NCBI RefSeq assembly: GCF_000720115.1
Contig: NZ_JOIR01000018.1
Location: forward strand, 62,001 to 126,000
Source of the DNA: Streptomyces sp. NRRL F-2580
GTDB lineage: Bacteria > Actinomycetota > Actinomycetes > Streptomycetales > Streptomycetaceae
Reading direction: 5' to 3'
Length of the DNA: 64,000 bases
Shown: positions 8,559-18,820 of the stretch, piece after piece
Layout of the letters: the number at the start of each line of letters is the position of its first letter
How positions within the stretch are numbered: position 1 is the first letter of the stretch
Notes under the pieces: model-generated
What the model saw: only the letters and a program-made list of their open reading frames with translations
The model's database searches: none
Told to the model about the DNA's origin: nothing
Made by a program: the position numbers and the translations under genes

Positions 8559-9455
8559 GTGACCGACATCCCCCGCACCGCATCATGTCGAGGCGGCGGC
8601 CCTCCCGCCCCCGCCACCGCCCTCGTGGCGCGCACCCGCGCCGAGCTGCGGAGTACGGCCGTTCGCGTCTGGACGGACAATCTCGCCGACCACGCGGCCG
8701 CCCTCACCTACTACGCCCTCCTGGCGCTGCTGCCCGCGCTCGTCATCGCCGTCTCCCTCGTGGGGCTGCTGGGCGGGGCGACGAGGGACCGGCTGATCAC
8801 CGACCTCACCGCGTACGCCCCTCCGCAATCGGCGCAGGTGCTCCGGGACGCGCTCGGAGGCCTCACGGCGGAACACTCGTCGATGTGGGCCCTGCTCGTC
8901 AGCGGTGTCGCGAGCGCACTGTGGTCGGCGTGCAGTTACCTCGCGGTGTTCCGCCGCGCACTGCACACGATGTACCAGGTTCCCGATCACCGACGGCCGC
9001 TCCGCGCGGCCCACATGCTGCTCCTCAACGCCGCGCTGCTGCTGACCCTGCTCGTCGTCGGCGCCGCGGGGCTGGTCATGTCCGGGCCGCCGGCCCGATG
9101 GGCCGCACGAGCCGCCGGGGGAGGCCCGGACACGATCTCGCTCCTGCGCTGGCCGGTGCTGCTGGTGGTCGTCACCCTCCTGGTGCTGGTCCTCTTCCGT
9201 ACCGGCCCGGCCCAGACCCGGGGCGTGCGCCGAGGTCTGGCCGGCGGCGTACTGGCGGCGCTGCTGTGGCTGGCCGCCTCGGCGCTCTTCACGCTCTACA
9301 CGGGGCTGGACACCTACGGCCGCCTCTACGGCTCGCTGGCCGGCATCGTGGTCTTCGTCGTCTGGCTCTGGTTCGCCAACCTGGCCCTGCTCACCGGGGC
9401 CCAGTTCAACGCCGAACGCGCCCGGCCGGCCTCGCCCCTGACGGCCTCCGACTAG
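8559..9455 (+). CDS. YihY/BrkB-family membrane protein (first of two)
   Basis: 298 residues from GTG 8559; GTG 8550 and an upstream ATG at 8484 are alternatives because no ideal ribosome site is present. The YihY/UPF0761 signature is clear: DHAAALTYYALLALLPALVI, LWSACSYLAVFRRALHTMY and the C-terminal YGSLAGIVVFVVWLWFANLA followed by GAQFNAE. Five to six membrane helices are predicted. The family is an inner-membrane transporter-like group with no settled substrate. It ends in a 4-bp convergent overlap (ctag) with the next gene. A second member lies at 11600-12553, so the region is enriched in this family. Confidence 0.88.
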   Translation: MTDIPRTASCRGGGPPAPATALVARTRAELRSTAVRVWTDNLADHAAALTYYALLALLPALVIAVSLVGLLGGATRDRLITDLTAYAPPQSAQVLRDALGGLTAEHSSMWALLVSGVASALWSACSYLAVFRRALHTMYQVPDHRRPLRAAHMLLLNAALLLTLLVVGAAGLVMSGPPARWAARAAGGGPDTISLLRWPVLLVVVTLLVLVLFRTGPAQTRGVRRGLAGGVLAALLWLAASALFTLYTGLDTYGRLYGSLAGIVVFVVWLWFANLALLTGAQFNAERARPASPLTASD

Positions 9456-9814
9456 CTCTGCCGCCGTGCCCGTCGCGCCCGGCGTACCTTCCGGGCGAGC
9501 ACGGCGGCGGCCAGTACGCCGGCCCCCGTGGTCAACGCGGTCCGGTTGGTCCGCGCCACCGCCGCGGCCCGACCGGCCCCGGCCCGCGCGGAGGCGAAGC
9601 TCTTGTCCCCGGCGAAGCGTTGGGCACGGGCAGCCGTGCCGCGCAGACGCCGTGCCGCCCGGACCGCCCGGGCCAGGACGGGATCGGGCGTCTTGGCCTC
9701 CACGAGATGGCCGACCTGCACGGCGGTGTCCCGCAGCCGGCCGGCGGCCCGCGCGGCCTGCCGGCGGAACTCGGTCGGGGTGGAAGCGTTCTTGCCCTGC
9801 GATGTCATCGTCAT
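9452..9814 (-). CDS. Small basic protein with C-terminal membrane helix
   Basis: 120 residues, MTMTSQGKNASTPTEFRRQA onward. The body is a basic amphipathic region (RRQAARAAGRLRDTAVQVGHLV) and the C-terminus carries one hydrophobic stretch, TTGAGVLAAAVLARK, then an Arg-rich tail. This resembles the small phage-shock or DUF3618-like proteins of actinobacteria, but I cannot assign a family firmly. GGAG lies 11-14 bases before the ATG. Its stop overlaps the stop of the YihY gene on the other strand. Confidence 0.6.
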   Translation of the reverse strand: MTMTSQGKNASTPTEFRRQAARAAGRLRDTAVQVGHLVEAKTPDPVLARAVRAARRLRGTAARAQRFAGDKSFASARAGAGRAAAVARTNRTALTTGAGVLAAAVLARKVRRARRARRQS

Positions 9815-9841
9815 CGGGGTGCCCTCTCCGTCAAGTTCTCC

Positions 9842-9864
9842 GTGTTCGGGTGCTGGGCGGGTAC
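9842..9864 (+). promoter_or_regulatory. Candidate stress-sigma (SigB-like) promoter
   Basis: GTGT at 9842-9845 is followed after 13 bases by GGGTAC at 9859-9864. This is close to the Streptomyces SigB pattern (GNNT, 14-16 bases, GGGTAC) but the spacer is one base short. It would drive the micropeptide and anti-sigma-type ATPase genes starting at 9972. The match is suggestive only. Confidence 0.3.
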
Positions 9865-9971
9865 CCGCGATCGAGCGGATGACGCGGGTGATACGGCGGC
9901 CGTCGGGGTTTCGGACGCCCCATCGCGGCCAGACGTCAAGGAGAGACGAACTACGAGGAAGGAGCACTCCC

Positions 9972-10073
9972 ATGACGACGATGGTCCTGCTGATCGCGCC
10001 CGTGGTGTTGGCCCTGCTGCTCGTCCACCGCGGGGAAGGGCACCGGGCCCGCCACCGGGCGAGCCGGTTCTGA
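9972..10073 (+). CDS. 33-residue single-helix membrane peptide
   Basis: ATG at 9972 with GGAG seven bases upstream opens a 33-codon frame: a hydrophobic helix LLIAPVVLALLLV followed by a His/Arg tail. It lies about 120 bp before the anti-sigma-type ATPase gene in the same orientation. A second peptide of similar design (MTFILLTCTPILAAVLLLHW) is coupled to a STAS gene at 60183-60353. Function unknown; a membrane-tethering or stress role is inference. Confidence 0.5.
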   Translation: MTTMVLLIAPVVLALLLVHRGEGHRARHRASRF

Positions 10074-10083
10074 TACGCGTCCC

Positions 10084-10137
10084 GACCCATCCGACCCGTC
10101 AGATCCACCCGACCCATCCGATCCGTCAGATCCACCC
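10084..10137. repeat. Two tandem 27-bp copies upstream of the ATPase gene
   Basis: The unit running from GACCCATCCG to AGATCCACCC occurs at 10084-10110 and again at 10111-10137 with one difference (a C/T change). It then decays into ccgtccggt-like triplets up to about 10160. It fills the leader between the micropeptide gene and the ATPase gene. Confidence 0.8.
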
Positions 10138-10185
10138 GATCCGTCCGGTCCGTCCGGTCCGGCGTCACACGAGAGCGCGAGCGAG

Positions 10186-10620
10186 GTGAGCGCGGTGTCC
10201 ATACGTGCCAAGGGGTGGGCCACGTCCTTCCCCGTACACCGAGGGGTGCGCGAAGCCCGCCGGTGGACCGCGGAACACCTGGACTCCTTGCAGTGGACGA
10301 CGGACGCCCCCGACACGGTCCACTCCGTCCTGCTGACGGTGTCGGAGCTCGTCACCAACGCGCACGTCCACGCCCGCAGCAGCGCCGGGCTGGTGCTCAC
10401 CTGGGACGGGCGGTGCCTGCACGTCAGCGTCGCCGACGGCGACCCGTGCCTGCCGGCCCCGCGCGACCCCTCACGCGAGGCGACCTCCGGACGGGGACTC
10501 GCCATCATCGACGCCCTCGCCGACGAGTGGGACGCCCATTCCTTCCACGGCGGCAAGACGATCACGGCCTGTTTCCATCCCCGGATGACACCCGCCCCGC
10601 ACGCGGGGACCGACGCGTGA
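10186..10620 (+). CDS. Anti-sigma-type ATP-binding protein (HATPase, RsbW-like)
   Basis: 144 residues. The HATPase fold is marked by VLLTVSELVTNAHVHA (N box, Mg-binding Asn), ADGDPCLPAP (G1-like) and the glycine-rich SGRGLAIIDALADEW (G2 lid). This is the single-domain serine-kinase group that in Streptomyces binds sigma factors or STAS antagonists in partner switching. GTG 10186 and GTG 10195 are both possible; GAGGTGAG before the second favours 10195. The 27-bp repeats and a 33-residue membrane peptide gene lie just upstream. Target sigma factor is not visible here. Confidence 0.85.
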   Translation: MSAVSIRAKGWATSFPVHRGVREARRWTAEHLDSLQWTTDAPDTVHSVLLTVSELVTNAHVHARSSAGLVLTWDGRCLHVSVADGDPCLPAPRDPSREATSGRGLAIIDALADEWDAHSFHGGKTITACFHPRMTPAPHAGTDA

Positions 10621-10664
10621 CGGCAGCCCGTTCCCGCACGGTGGGGTGAGCTCCGGACACGCGG

Positions 10665-11504
10665 TCAACCGGATCCGGTCCGTCCGTCGTCCGACCCGGG
10701 CCGGGCGGGTGTCCCGAGGGCCGGCTCGGGCTCGGTCGCGGAGATCTCGGGCTCCAGCCCCTCCCCGAGGCCGGTCCGGCGGCGCCCGATGTCGGTCCGC
10801 CAGGCTTCGAAGACGAGCGTCGTGGCCGTGACCACGACGAGCCCGAGGAGCCAGCCCCCGACGACGTCGCTCACCCAGTGCACGCCCAGCGCCACACGGG
10901 TGTAGCCGACGCCGAGCACGCTCGTCACCGCCAGCGCCCAGGGCAGGGGCCGCCAGGCGGGCGGCACCAGCGGGAGCAGGACCAGGAGGAGTACCGCGCA
11001 GGACACCATGGCCGTCATGGCGTGCCCGGAGGGGAAGGAGAACCCGGGCGCGTGGGCGACGGGATCGGGCAGGTGCGGGCGCGCCCGTTCCACCGCGTTC
11101 TTCGTGAGGAACCCCAGGAGGGCGCCGGCCGTCGCGGTGACGGCGGCCCAGGCCGCCAGGCGCCAGGCTCGGCGCCTCAGGAGCCACACCACCAAGGCGG
11201 CCACCAGGAGCCGCATGGTCACCGGGTCCCACACCACGTCCGTGAGGAAGCCCAACACCCGTACCCGCCCCGGGTCTTCGAGGGCGGCACGGTGGAGCCG
11301 TTCGGCCGTGTCCCGGTCGAGGCGGTAGAGCGGCGGCCACCGGGACTCGACGAGCACGACGGCGAGTACGAACGGCACGGTCACGGCGGTCGTCGCCGCT
11401 ACCGTCAGCAGGAGTCTCGTCCCGAAGGCCGCATCGGGCCCGGAGCGTCCGGCCAGGAAGGCGCGGGCCGTGCGACGTCGGGAGCGGGGCGGGCGCTGTG
11501 CCAT
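10665..11504 (-). CDS. PAP2-superfamily phosphatase
   Basis: 279 residues from ATG 11504. The three PAP2 motifs are intact: KNAVERARP (KX6RP), FPSGH, and TRVALGVHWVSD (SRX5HX3D-like, with T for S). Six membrane helices surround them. PAP2 enzymes of this type remove phosphate from phosphatidate or isoprenyl pyrophosphates at the outer face of the membrane. The gene is the last of a leftward group with a YihY protein and a PAP2-DAGK fusion, which suggests a joint role in lipid phosphate turnover. The long frame upstream of 11504 is not coding. Confidence 0.87.
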   Translation of the reverse strand: MAQRPPRSRRRTARAFLAGRSGPDAAFGTRLLLTVAATTAVTVPFVLAVVLVESRWPPLYRLDRDTAERLHRAALEDPGRVRVLGFLTDVVWDPVTMRLLVAALVVWLLRRRAWRLAAWAAVTATAGALLGFLTKNAVERARPHLPDPVAHAPGFSFPSGHAMTAMVSCAVLLLVLLPLVPPAWRPLPWALAVTSVLGVGYTRVALGVHWVSDVVGGWLLGLVVVTATTLVFEAWRTDIGRRRTGLGEGLEPEISATEPEPALGTPARPGSDDGRTGSG

Positions 11505-11539
11505 GGGTACGCGGCTTTCGGTCGGGGGCGTTCGGGCGG

Positions 11540-11598
11540 CGTGGCGGGCGGTGGGCGGTCGGCGGTCGGCGGTGGGCGGTCGGCGGTGGGTGGTGGGC
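11540..11598. repeat. Short G-rich tandem repeats (ggcggtcggcggt type)
   Basis: The gap between the PAP2 and YihY genes is built from repeated ggtgggcggtcggcggt units, five to six imperfect copies of 7-14 bp. The motif gives no recognisable secondary structure by eye. It may be replication slippage. Confidence 0.6.
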
Positions 11599-11599
11599 G

Positions 11600-12553
11600 T
11601 CAGACTCCGGGGTCCCGTGAGACGGGTTGCCGTACGCCGGCTCGTACGGCCTCCAGCTGGGCGGCGAAGGAGAGGCCGAGGAACAGGGCCAGGGAGGTCA
11701 GGTAGGACCACAGCAACAGCGAGACGAGGGCGCTGAGGGGCCCGTACACGCTGGTGAAGGAGCTGCTGGCGCCGACGTACAGGCTCAGCGCCCAGGTGGC
11801 CGTGATCCACAGTCCGAGATAGACGACGGCGCCGAAGGCGAGCCAGGTATAACCCGGCTGGTCGCGGCGCGGTGAAAGGCGGAAGATCGCGCTGGTGGCC
11901 AGCACGGCCAGCAGGATCCCGGCCGGCCAACGCAGCACGTCGCAGGCGCGGACGGCGCTCGGCCCGAGGTGGTAGACCTCGGCGAAGGCGTGGGTGAGGT
12001 CGGCGCCGAGCACGGTGATGACGAAGCTGAGCCCCAGCGGAAGACCCGCGAGGGCCGCCATGACGAGCCCGCGGCTGTACTTGCGCAGGAAGGGCCGGTC
12101 GCGTTCGTTGCCGTAGATGCGGTTGGCGCCGCGCTCGACCTGGCACAGGCTCGTGGTGACGTTGACGAGGGAGAAGAGCAGGCCCAGCCACAGGGCTGCC
12201 TGGCCGCCGTCGCCGGCGTGGCGGCGGCTCTCGCGCAGCGCCTCGTCGACCACCTCCCGGCTGGGTCCGCTGGTGATCCGTCCGATCGTCAGCTCGGCCA
12301 CCCGGCCGAGGCCCTCGGTGTGGAGGACGCTGGACAGGCCGATGGCGGCGATGGCCAGGGGCACGATGGACAGGACGGTCTGCAGGGCGAGCGCGCGGGA
12401 GTGGCTGAAGCCGTCCGCGTAGCGAAAGCGTACGAAGGAGTCGCGGACCAGGCTCCAGCCCCCGTATCGGCGCAGGGCCGACCAGGCCTCGTCGGCGGAC
12501 AGTTCCTCGCCCACCACGTCACGTCTCTGCGGTACTCGGCTCGCGGTTCCCAT
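11600..12553 (-). CDS. YihY/BrkB-family membrane protein (second)
   Basis: 317 residues. The family pattern is clear: DGFSHSRALALQTVLSIVPL, the insert RITSGPSREVVDEALRES, SLVNVTTSLCQVERGANRIY, and the C-terminal VYGPLSALVSLLLWSYLTSL before GLSFAAQLEAVR. Six helices are predicted. It sits between a PAP2-DAGK fusion (upstream) and a PAP2 phosphatase (downstream) on the same strand with gaps of 49 and 95 bp, so co-transcription is likely. It differs strongly from the 8559-9455 copy, so this is not a recent duplication. Confidence 0.88.
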   Translation of the reverse strand: MGTASRVPQRRDVVGEELSADEAWSALRRYGGWSLVRDSFVRFRYADGFSHSRALALQTVLSIVPLAIAAIGLSSVLHTEGLGRVAELTIGRITSGPSREVVDEALRESRRHAGDGGQAALWLGLLFSLVNVTTSLCQVERGANRIYGNERDRPFLRKYSRGLVMAALAGLPLGLSFVITVLGADLTHAFAEVYHLGPSAVRACDVLRWPAGILLAVLATSAIFRLSPRRDQPGYTWLAFGAVVYLGLWITATWALSLYVGASSSFTSVYGPLSALVSLLLWSYLTSLALFLGLSFAAQLEAVRAGVRQPVSRDPGV

Positions 12554-12602
12554 CGGCTTCCTGACTGTGTGTGGTCCCGGTGCGCGGCGCGCCCGGACGG
12601 GT

Positions 12603-14363
12603 TCAGCGGCGCGGGGTAGGGGACGCGTGCGCGGGGCTGCTCGGGTGGGGGACGCTCGGCGTGCTTCCCGGGGCCCGGGGAAGGAAGATCCGCAGGGTGC
12701 CCGGTTCCACCTCGGCGAACAGCCGGGAGCCTTCCGCCATGGTGTCGCCGTCGACCTCGCGGGCCTGCGCGTCGGCGAAGCGGATCTCGATGCGGCGGGC
12801 GCTGAAGTACTCCAGGGCCCCTCCGGCCACGGTCCGGCTGCCGGTCGGCGACGCAGGGGTCGACGCGTCCGGCGCGCGGGTGCCCGTGCGGACGAGCCGG
12901 CAGGCGAGGTGACCGGCCGCGGCCAGCCAGCCCGCCGCGCCGCGGGGGTCGAACAGCACGAGCTCCAGCCGTCCGCTGTCCGGCCGGGCCCGCGGCAGGA
13001 GTTCGAGTCCGCCCTGGAGCGCGCCGACGTTGCCGACGACGACCATCCGCGCCCGACGACGACGGGCCCGGCCCCCGTCCACCCGTACGGACAGGCGCAT
13101 GCCTGGGTCTCCCAGGTGGCGGGCGGCGGACAGGGCGTAGGCGGCCCAGCCGAGGCGGGACTTGAGGGCGGGCGAGGTGTCGCGGACCGTGGCGGCGTCG
13201 AATCCGGCCCCCGTCATCACGGTGAACCGCGTCGACGGGAGGCCGTCGCCCCACACCCGCCCCACGTCGATCGGGAAGACGTCGCCGGTGAGGGCCGTTT
13301 CGAGGGCGGCGAGCGGATCCAGGGGCAGGTCCAGGTTGCGGGCGAGGAGGTTGCCCGTCCCGCAGGGCACGAGTGCCAGCGGTGTGCCGGTGCCGGCCAC
13401 CACGTCGGCGCAGGCGCGGACCGTGCCGTCCCCGCCGCAGACGACGACCAGGCCGACTGAGGGGTCGGCGCACTCCTCGGGCAGGGTCCCGCAGGGTCGT
13501 TCGACGGAGGTGGCGGTCCACCGTTGGTCGTCGTACCCGTGGCGGTGGAGGAACAGGCGTACCCGCTCGGCCAGTTCGTCGCCGCAACCGTGGGGGTGGC
13601 GGACCACGACGGCCCGCTGACCGGAACGCCCCGCGGTGGTCCGCTCGGCGGGCCGGTGAGCGGGCTCGTGGGCGACTTCCGTGTCGCGGGTGCCCTCGGT
13701 GTCGCGGGTGCGGCCGGAGAGGAACGCCGATCCCATGACGAGCAGCGTGGCGATGCCGTTGACCAGACCGCCCGCCACGTCGGAGGGGTGGTGCATGCCC
13801 CGGTACATCCGGGACAGTCCTACCGCCGACGGGACCAGCACCAGGACCACCGCCGCGACGTACCGCCACGGGCCGCGGACGCGGGTCCACACCAGGGCGG
13901 CCAGCCCGCCGTACAGGGCCACGGAGGCGCCGACGTGGCCGGACGGGAAGCTCGACGTGGGCGGCGCGCCGTCCAGCCGGGGCACGTCGGGGCGCGGGCG
14001 TTCCACACACATCGTCACGAAGAGGAAGACGGCCGACTGTACGGCGACCGACCCGCCCAGAAAGACCGCGTCGGCCCTGTGCGGGGTGCGGGGCAGCACG
14101 AGCAGGGCGATGACGCAGAGCAGCGTCACACCGACGATGCCCTCCGTGGAGGCCACGACGGACAGCCACTGCGACAGGGAGTCGGCCCACGGGGTCCGGT
14201 GCGCGGCGAACGCGTCCGTGACCCGGTCCTCCGGCGACACCAGCCGGAGGCCCGCCGGTACGGCCGTTACGAACAGACCCAGCGCCACCATCACGGCGGC
14301 CTGGGCCGGTACGAGCCAAAAGGGCCGCGAGGGTCTCGCGTCCGTGCCGCTTCGTGTCGTCAT
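12603..14363 (-). CDS. Fusion of PAP2 phosphatase and diacylglycerol-kinase-type lipid kinase
   Basis: 586 residues. Residues 1-215 form a six-helix PAP2 domain: ERPRP at 121-125, SFPSGH ending at 143, SRMYRGMHHPSD at 184-195. Residues 216-245 are a hydrophilic linker with repeated DTE. Residues 250-575 form a DAGK/NAD-kinase-like domain: VVVCGGDGTVRACAD with GGDGT at 310-314, VPCGTGNLLARNLDLPLDP, and FSARRIEIRF, then VDGDTMAEG near the end. One half would dephosphorylate and the other phosphorylate lipid substrates, the reverse reactions of the phosphatidate cycle. It leads the leftward membrane-lipid group. Substrates are inferred from family. Confidence 0.88.
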   Translation of the reverse strand: MTTRSGTDARPSRPFWLVPAQAAVMVALGLFVTAVPAGLRLVSPEDRVTDAFAAHRTPWADSLSQWLSVVASTEGIVGVTLLCVIALLVLPRTPHRADAVFLGGSVAVQSAVFLFVTMCVERPRPDVPRLDGAPPTSSFPSGHVGASVALYGGLAALVWTRVRGPWRYVAAVVLVLVPSAVGLSRMYRGMHHPSDVAGGLVNGIATLLVMGSAFLSGRTRDTEGTRDTEVAHEPAHRPAERTTAGRSGQRAVVVRHPHGCGDELAERVRLFLHRHGYDDQRWTATSVERPCGTLPEECADPSVGLVVVCGGDGTVRACADVVAGTGTPLALVPCGTGNLLARNLDLPLDPLAALETALTGDVFPIDVGRVWGDGLPSTRFTVMTGAGFDAATVRDTSPALKSRLGWAAYALSAARHLGDPGMRLSVRVDGGRARRRRARMVVVGNVGALQGGLELLPRARPDSGRLELVLFDPRGAAGWLAAAGHLACRLVRTGTRAPDASTPASPTGSRTVAGGALEYFSARRIEIRFADAQAREVDGDTMAEGSRLFAEVEPGTLRIFLPRAPGSTPSVPHPSSPAHASPTPRR

Positions 14364-14453
14364 GGCAGCCGTGTTGCCCGAGACGGCCCGATGATGCGCC
14401 TGACACCCACCGGATGTCTGAAATGTCTATATATCTCCTCATCTCCCTTCGGT

Positions 14454-14487
14454 GTGACGGGGAGTGACTCCCGTCACTTCCAGTGAC
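14454..14487. promoter_or_regulatory. GTGACG repeat/inverted-repeat site upstream of the betaine operon
   Basis: GTGACGG at 14454-14460 is mirrored by CCGTCAC at 14471-14477 around GGAG-TGA-CTC with one unpaired base. A further GTGACG follows at about 14482. The site lies about 105 bp before the betaine operon start and about 90 bp before the divergent lipid-kinase gene. A tatata-rich stretch is at 14428-14435. It is a candidate operator for either gene. Confidence 0.45.
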
Positions 14488-14581
14488 GTATGGGACATGG
14501 CCTCCGAAGGCCTGGGCAAGTGCGCCCGAGCAGCACCACCGCGGGTAGGCCGCGGTGCCGGAATCGGAGGTACAGCGCGTC

Positions 14582-16066
<1,485 letters not shown>

Positions 16067-16081
16067 AGGAGGAGCACAGCC

Positions 16082-17668
16082 ATGACCACCCCCACGCACA
16101 CCCCCGCGCAGGAGCAGCAGGAGCAGCAGGAGCAGCAGGAGCGGCAGGAGTACGACTACGTCGTCGTCGGCGGCGGCACCGCCGGCTCCGTGATCGCCTC
16201 CCGCCTCACCGAGGACCCGGACGTCACCGTCGCCGTCATCGAGGGCGGCCCCAGCGACGTCGACCGCCCCGACGTGCTCACCCTGCGCCGCTGGATGGGC
16301 CTGCTCGGCGGCGAGCTCGACTACGACTACCCCACCACCGAGCAGCCCCGCGGCAACTCGCACATCCGCCACAGCCGCGCCCGCGTCCTCGGCGGCTGCT
16401 CCTCGCACAACACCCTGATCGCCTTCAAGCCGCTCCCGTCCGACTGGGACGAGTGGGAGCAGGCGGGGGCCGAGGGCTGGGACGCGGCCGCCATGGACCC
16501 GTACTTCGACAGGCTCCTCAACAACATCGTCCCGGTGGCCGAGAAGGACCGCAACGCCATCGCGCGGGACTTCGTCGACTCCGCGCAGAGCGCCCTGGGC
16601 GTCCCGCGCGTCGAGGGCTTCAACCGCAAGCCCTTCCACGAGGGCGCCGGCTTCTTCGACCTCGCCTACCACCCCGAGGACAACAAGCGCTCTTCGGCGT
16701 CGGTGGCCTACCTCCACCCCGTCATGGACGAACGCCCCAACCTCCGGATCCTCCTGGAGACCTGGGCCTACCGCCTGGAACTCGACGGCCTCCGTGCGCG
16801 CGGGGTCCACGTACGCTCCTCGGACGGTACGGAGTCCCTGGTCACCGCACGCCGCGAGGTCCTGGTGTGCGCCGGCGCCGTGGACACCCCGCGGCTGCTG
16901 CTGCACTCCGGCATCGGCCCGCGCGCGGACCTGGAGGCCCTCGGCATCCCGCCGGTGCACGACCTGCCCGGGGTCGGGGAGAACCTGCTCGACCACCCCG
17001 AGTCGGTGATCGTCTGGGAGACCGACGGCCCGATACCGGAGAACTCCGCGATGGACAGCGACGCGGGCCTGTTCGTCCGGCGCGACCCCGAATCCGCGGG
17101 GCCCGACCTGATGTTCCACTTCTACCAGGTCCCCTTCACCGACAACCCCGAGCGCATCGGCTACGAACGCCCCGCGCACGGCGTGTCGATGACCCCCAAC
17201 ATCCCCAAGCCCCGCAGCCGCGGCCGCCTCTACCTGACCAGCGCGGACCCCGAGGTCAAACCGGCCCTGGACTTCCGCTACTTCACGGACGAGGACGACT
17301 ACGACGGCCGCACCCTCGTGGACGGCATCAAGCTCGCCCGGAAGATCGCCGCGACCGAGCCGCTCGCCGGCTGGCTGGGGCGCGAGGTGTGCCCCGGCCC
17401 GGAGATCACCGGCGACGAGGAGCTGAGCGCCTACGCCCGCTCCGTCGCGCACACCGTCTACCACCCGGCCGGCACCTGCCGGATGGGCGCCCCCGACGAC
17501 CCCGGGGCCGTCGTCGGCCCGGACCTGAAGATCCGCGGCCTCGAAGGCATCCGCATCGCGGACGCCTCCGTCTTCCCGACGATGCCCGCGGTCAACCCGA
17601 TGATCGGAGTGCTCATGGTCGGCGAAAAGGCTGCCGAACTGCTCGCCCGGGACGGTGGTACCCGATGA
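16082..17668 (+). CDS. betA: GMC-family flavoenzyme, choline dehydrogenase/oxidase type
   Basis: 528 residues. After a glutamine-rich N-terminus ([13 protein letters not shown], encoded by tandem gagcagcag) comes the FAD motif [10 protein letters not shown] at about 28-36, then [12 protein letters not shown] (GMC signature 1), and in the C-terminal half [15 protein letters not shown] (signature 2) and the catalytic His in [13 protein letters not shown] near 460. The final block [20 protein letters not shown] is typical. It oxidises choline to betaine aldehyde and possibly further. Its stop overlaps the ATG of the ATPase gene (atga). Confidence 0.87.
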   Translation: MTTPTHTPAQEQQEQQEQQERQEYDYVVVGGGTAGSVIASRLTEDPDVTVAVIEGGPSDVDRPDVLTLRRWMGLLGGELDYDYPTTEQPRGNSHIRHSRARVLGGCSSHNTLIAFKPLPSDWDEWEQAGAEGWDAAAMDPYFDRLLNNIVPVAEKDRNAIARDFVDSAQSALGVPRVEGFNRKPFHEGAGFFDLAYHPEDNKRSSASVAYLHPVMDERPNLRILLETWAYRLELDGLRARGVHVRSSDGTESLVTARREVLVCAGAVDTPRLLLHSGIGPRADLEALGIPPVHDLPGVGENLLDHPESVIVWETDGPIPENSAMDSDAGLFVRRDPESAGPDLMFHFYQVPFTDNPERIGYERPAHGVSMTPNIPKPRSRGRLYLTSADPEVKPALDFRYFTDEDDYDGRTLVDGIKLARKIAATEPLAGWLGREVCPGPEITGDEELSAYARSVAHTVYHPAGTCRMGAPDDPGAVVGPDLKIRGLEGIRIADASVFPTMPAVNPMIGVLMVGEKAAELLARDGGTR

Positions 17669-18768
17669 CCACCATCCCCACCGTGCCCGTCTCCGCCCCC
17701 GCCACCGACCCCGTCGGCTCGCCCGTCTTCTCCGTGGACGGCCTCTGGAAGGTCTTCGGCCCCGACAAGGCCGCCGCGAAGGTCCCCGGCTCCGCCGACG
17801 CCGACCTGTCCGCCGGCGAACTGCGCGAGCGCACCGGCTGCACAGCGGCCGTCCGCGACGTCAGCTTCGACGTCCGCAGGGGCGAGGTCTTCGTCGTGAT
17901 GGGCCTGTCCGGCTCCGGCAAGTCCACCCTCGTGCGCTGCCTCACCCGGCTCATCGAGCCCACCGCCGGAAGCCTGGCCATCGACGGCGAGGACGTCCTG
18001 GCCATGGACGCCACCCGGCTGCGCGCCCTGCGCCGCCACCGCGCCGCCATGGTCTTCCAGCACTTCGGCCTGCTCCCGCACCGCACCGTCCTCGACAACG
18101 TCGCGTACGGACTGGAGATTCAGGGCGTCGGACGCGGCGACCGCCGGCACAAGGCCGCCGAGCTCGTCGCCAAGGTCGGCCTCGAAGGACTGGAGGACCG
18201 GCGCCCCGGCCAGCTCTCGGGCGGCCAGCAGCAGCGCGTCGGCCTCGCCCGCGCCCTTGCCGCCGACCCCGAAGTGCTCCTGTTCGACGAGCCGTTCAGC
18301 GCACTCGACCCCCTCATCCGGCGTGAGATGCAGGAGGAGGTCGCCCGGCTCCACCACGAAGAGGGCCGCACCATGGTCTTCATCACCCACGACCTCGCCG
18401 AGGCCCTGCGCCTGGGCGACCGGATCGCGCTGATGCGCGACGGCCGCATCGTCCAGCTCGGCACCCCCGAGGAGATCGTCGGCTCGCCCGCCGACGACTA
18501 CGTACGGGACTTCGTCCGCGACGTCCCGCGCGAACAGGTGCTCACCGTCCGCACGGCGATGCGCCCCCCCACCTCCGGCGAGGCCGAACAGGGACCCGCG
18601 CTGGGCCCCGCCACCACCGTGTCCGAGGCCATCCACGCCGTCGCCCTCAGCGGCGGTCCGGCCCGCGTGGTCGACCGCGGCCGCTGCCTCGGCGTCGTCG
18701 ACGACGCGGGGCTCCTCGCCGTCGTGGCCGGACTCCCGGCCACGACCGGACCGGGGTGGGCGGCATGA
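17665..18768 (+). CDS. Glycine betaine/choline ABC transporter ATPase (ProV/OpuAA type)
   Basis: 367 residues starting in a 4-bp overlap with the upstream gene. Walker A is GLSGSGKST at 80-88, the Q-loop is [10 protein letters not shown], the signature is [15 protein letters not shown], and Walker B is [13 protein letters not shown]. The insert between the WKVFGP strand and the Walker A strand ([21 protein letters not shown]) is characteristic of ProV/OpuAA ATPases. A shortened C-terminal region ([19 protein letters not shown]) resembles a single CBS-like segment, perhaps a remnant of the ionic-strength sensor. It energises the tandem permease just downstream. Confidence 0.9.
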   Translation: MTTIPTVPVSAPATDPVGSPVFSVDGLWKVFGPDKAAAKVPGSADADLSAGELRERTGCTAAVRDVSFDVRRGEVFVVMGLSGSGKSTLVRCLTRLIEPTAGSLAIDGEDVLAMDATRLRALRRHRAAMVFQHFGLLPHRTVLDNVAYGLEIQGVGRGDRRHKAAELVAKVGLEGLEDRRPGQLSGGQQQRVGLARALAADPEVLLFDEPFSALDPLIRREMQEEVARLHHEEGRTMVFITHDLAEALRLGDRIALMRDGRIVQLGTPEEIVGSPADDYVRDFVRDVPREQVLTVRTAMRPPTSGEAEQGPALGPATTVSEAIHAVALSGGPARVVDRGRCLGVVDDAGLLAVVAGLPATTGPGWAA

Positions 18769-18820
18769 CCGGCCCGGCCCGTCCCGCGACCCCCGTCCCC
18801 GATGCCCGGAGGTGGTGCGC

